Shown here in pieces: positions 62,744 to 64,000 of a DNA stretch of 64,000 nucleotides. Origin of the DNA: Streptomyces sp. B93 (lineage in GTDB: Bacteria > Actinomycetota > Actinomycetes > Streptomycetales > Streptomycetaceae); assembly GCF_018070565.1 (NCBI RefSeq), contig NZ_JAGPXL010000005.1, positions 124,001 through 188,000 on the forward strand. The letters are read 5' to 3'. The translations under genes and the position numbers were made by a program. Each line of letters begins with the position of its first letter. Position 1 is the stretch's first letter. A model generated the notes under the pieces. That model did not search any database. It saw nothing but the letters and a program-made list of their open reading frames with translations, and was not told the origin of the DNA.

Positions 62744-63939
62744 TGCCCGCGCTGCTCGCGGGGGCGTCGCGGCGATGGGTACGGCTGCTGCCCTGGGGCG
62801 TGGCGTTCGTGCTGTGCGTCGTCCTGCTGCCCACCACCGTCCAGGTGCTCGGCAACGACTACCACCTCAACGGCGGCGTCGCGGGTGCCCTCGCCGTCGG
62901 ACAGACGGCACCGCTGCTGCTCGCCGTCGTCCGCCCGCTGCGGGCCTGGTGGGTGATCCTCGCCGCCGACGTGGCCGGGGCACTAACCCTGCTCACCACC
63001 GACCTGGAGCGGCAGCAGGTGTGGCCGTTCCCGCCCATGGAGATCGTCGGCTACCTCGGTCTCTGCCTCGCCCTCGGCCTGCGCGAGCCGCGCCGGACAC
63101 TGGCGCTGGTGTGGCTGGCGACGGCGGGCGCGAGCACCGGCCTGGCACTGGCCGCACCCGACGGCACCAGCGACACGAGCGTCCTGCTCACCGTCCTCAG
63201 CGGCGTCGCCCTCGTCCTCGGCGGTGCGCTCCGCGAGCGGTACGAGGCACAGCGCAGACTGGCCGAACAGGAGACGATCAGCGAGGCCGAGCGCGGACGG
63301 CGGACCCTGCTGGAGGAACGCGCCCGTATCGCACGCGAGCTGCACGACGTGGTCGCGCACCACATGTCCGTCATCACGGTCCAGGCGGACTCCGCGGCGT
63401 ACCGCCTCGACGGGCTGCCGCCGCAGGTGCGGGAGGAGTTCACGGCCATCGCGGCGACCGCGCGCGAGTCGCTCGGCGAGATGCGACGGCTCCTCGGCGT
63501 GCTGCGCAACGAGGAGGCGCACGGCGAACTGGCGCCCCAGCCGGGCCTGAAGCGGATCGGACAGCTGGTGGAGGCGACGGCGCGGGCGGGCGTGCCGGTG
63601 GAGTTCGCCGCCCGCGACGCCGACGTCCCCGAGGCGGTGGGCCTGTCCGCGTACCGCGTCGTCCAGGAGGCCCTCGCGAACGTCGTACGGCACGCGCCGG
63701 GGGCACCGACCCAGGTGTCGGTGTCCGTGGACGCCGCACGGCTCACCGTCCTCGTCGTGAACGGCCCGCCGCCCGCACCGCACACCGTGCCCCTGGAGAA
63801 GAACGGCACGGGCCACGGCCTCGTCGGCATGCGCGAGCGGGTGCGGCTGGTCGGCGGCGAACTGGACACCGGGCCGTTGCCGGACGGCGGCTTCCGGGTG
63901 GCCGCCCGAATTCCCCTGACCGGAGAGGACCTGACATGA
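62743..63939 (+). CDS. Sensor histidine kinase (HisKA_3/NarL type)
   Basis: A 398-residue membrane kinase: four to six N-terminal helices (first 160 residues), then HisKA_3 with the phospho-accepting His201 in RIARELHDVVAHH, and an HATPase end (VQEALANVVRHA, GTGHGLVGMRERV). It is coupled to the desaturase and to the response regulator. Confidence 0.92.
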   Translation: MPALLAGASRRWVRLLPWGVAFVLCVVLLPTTVQVLGNDYHLNGGVAGALAVGQTAPLLLAVVRPLRAWWVILAADVAGALTLLTTDLERQQVWPFPPMEIVGYLGLCLALGLREPRRTLALVWLATAGASTGLALAAPDGTSDTSVLLTVLSGVALVLGGALRERYEAQRRLAEQETISEAERGRRTLLEERARIARELHDVVAHHMSVITVQADSAAYRLDGLPPQVREEFTAIAATARESLGEMRRLLGVLRNEEAHGELAPQPGLKRIGQLVEATARAGVPVEFAARDADVPEAVGLSAYRVVQEALANVVRHAPGAPTQVSVSVDAARLTVLVVNGPPPAPHTVPLEKNGTGHGLVGMRERVRLVGGELDTGPLPDGGFRVAARIPLTGEDLT

Positions 63940-64000
63940 CGACGCGCGTCATCATCGTCGACGACCAGGCCATGGTGCGGGCAGGTTTCGCCGCCCTGCT
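63936..64000 (+). CDS. Response regulator (5' part, cut by window end)
   Basis: Starts at ATG 63936 inside the kinase stop (ATGA) and reads TTRVIIVDDQAMVRAGFAAL, the phospho-acceptor receiver start with acidic DD. The rest is outside the window; a NarL-type DNA-binding end is expected. Confidence 0.9.
   Translation, partial: MTTRVIIVDDQAMVRAGFAAL

Overview
The window is chromosomal DNA from a high-GC actinomycete, almost certainly a Streptomyces. The evidence is the near-total G/C bias at codon third positions, frequent GTG starts, long runs of genes coupled by ATGA/GTGA overlaps, many sigma/anti-sigma and LacI/GntR/TetR/PadR regulators, and actinomycete families such as SpoIIE-type phosphatases, MptB-like mannosyltransferases and PRC-barrel stress proteins. 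I found no rRNA, tRNA, CRISPR array, insertion sequence or prophage. The content looks like chromosome-arm accessory and metabolic genes.

Layout. 0-4 kb: Ser/Thr kinase, DJ-1-like protein, DUF2795, SseB, MarR and a VOC protein. 4-12.2 kb: a complete beta-galactan locus (LacI regulator, two permeases, binding lipoprotein, divergent GH42 beta-galactosidase and secreted GH53 galactanase) with a LacI-type operator at 8309-8324. 12.3-14 kb: ArsR-like regulator, then crcB-DUF190-crcB fluoride export genes behind what I read as a diverged fluoride riboswitch. 14-15.9 kb: FadR-type regulator coupled to an asparaginase. 16-18 kb: PRC-barrel cluster with a 49-residue membrane peptide. 18-25.6 kb: AI-2E transporter, a thiamine-diphosphate enzyme remnant, two polyprenol-dependent glycosyltransferases, a D-Ala-D-Ala carboxypeptidase, a short Rho paralogue and a methyltransferase.

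25.6-36 kb: GNAT, SnoaL-like protein, methyltransferase, HutC-type GntR regulator with a dre-like site, beta-lactamase-fold esterase, acetyl xylan esterase, Rv1733c-like protein, a molybdopterin oxidoreductase with its flavin reductase partner, a PrmC-like methyltransferase behind an erm-style attenuator leader, and a PAS-GAF-SpoIIE phosphatase. 36-44 kb: secreted and surface proteins, an Old Yellow Enzyme/PadR pair, an FN3 lipoprotein, a GH75 chitosanase and an SDR. 44-47 kb: TetR, and dhaM, dhaL, dhaK for PTS-dependent dihydroxyacetone phosphorylation. 47-51.5 kb: sigma factor, zinc-finger membrane anti-sigma and ABC exporter operon. 51.5-56.4 kb: RidA/HxlR, DUF5996, and a sigma factor, membrane protein and protein O-mannosyltransferase operon. 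56.4-59.3 kb: AraC remnant and an ECF41 (SigJ) locus with its oxidoreductase and carboxymuconolactone decarboxylase. 59.3-64 kb: DUF1023 hydrolase, acyltransferase, and a fatty acid desaturase, histidine kinase and response regulator set cut by the window end.

The most rewarding places are the RNA leaders. The segment at 12718-12829 keeps the stem, pseudoknot loop and tail of the fluoride aptamer with GC-shifted core bases, and its tail can alternatively pair with the Shine-Dalgarno and start of crcB. The segment at 33160-33276 has a five-codon leader ORF and four mutually exclusive pairing arms ending on the Shine-Dalgarno of a methyltransferase. The 24-bp tandem repeats that carry the ECF41 promoter, the regulator-operator pairs and several gene remnants are also described below.
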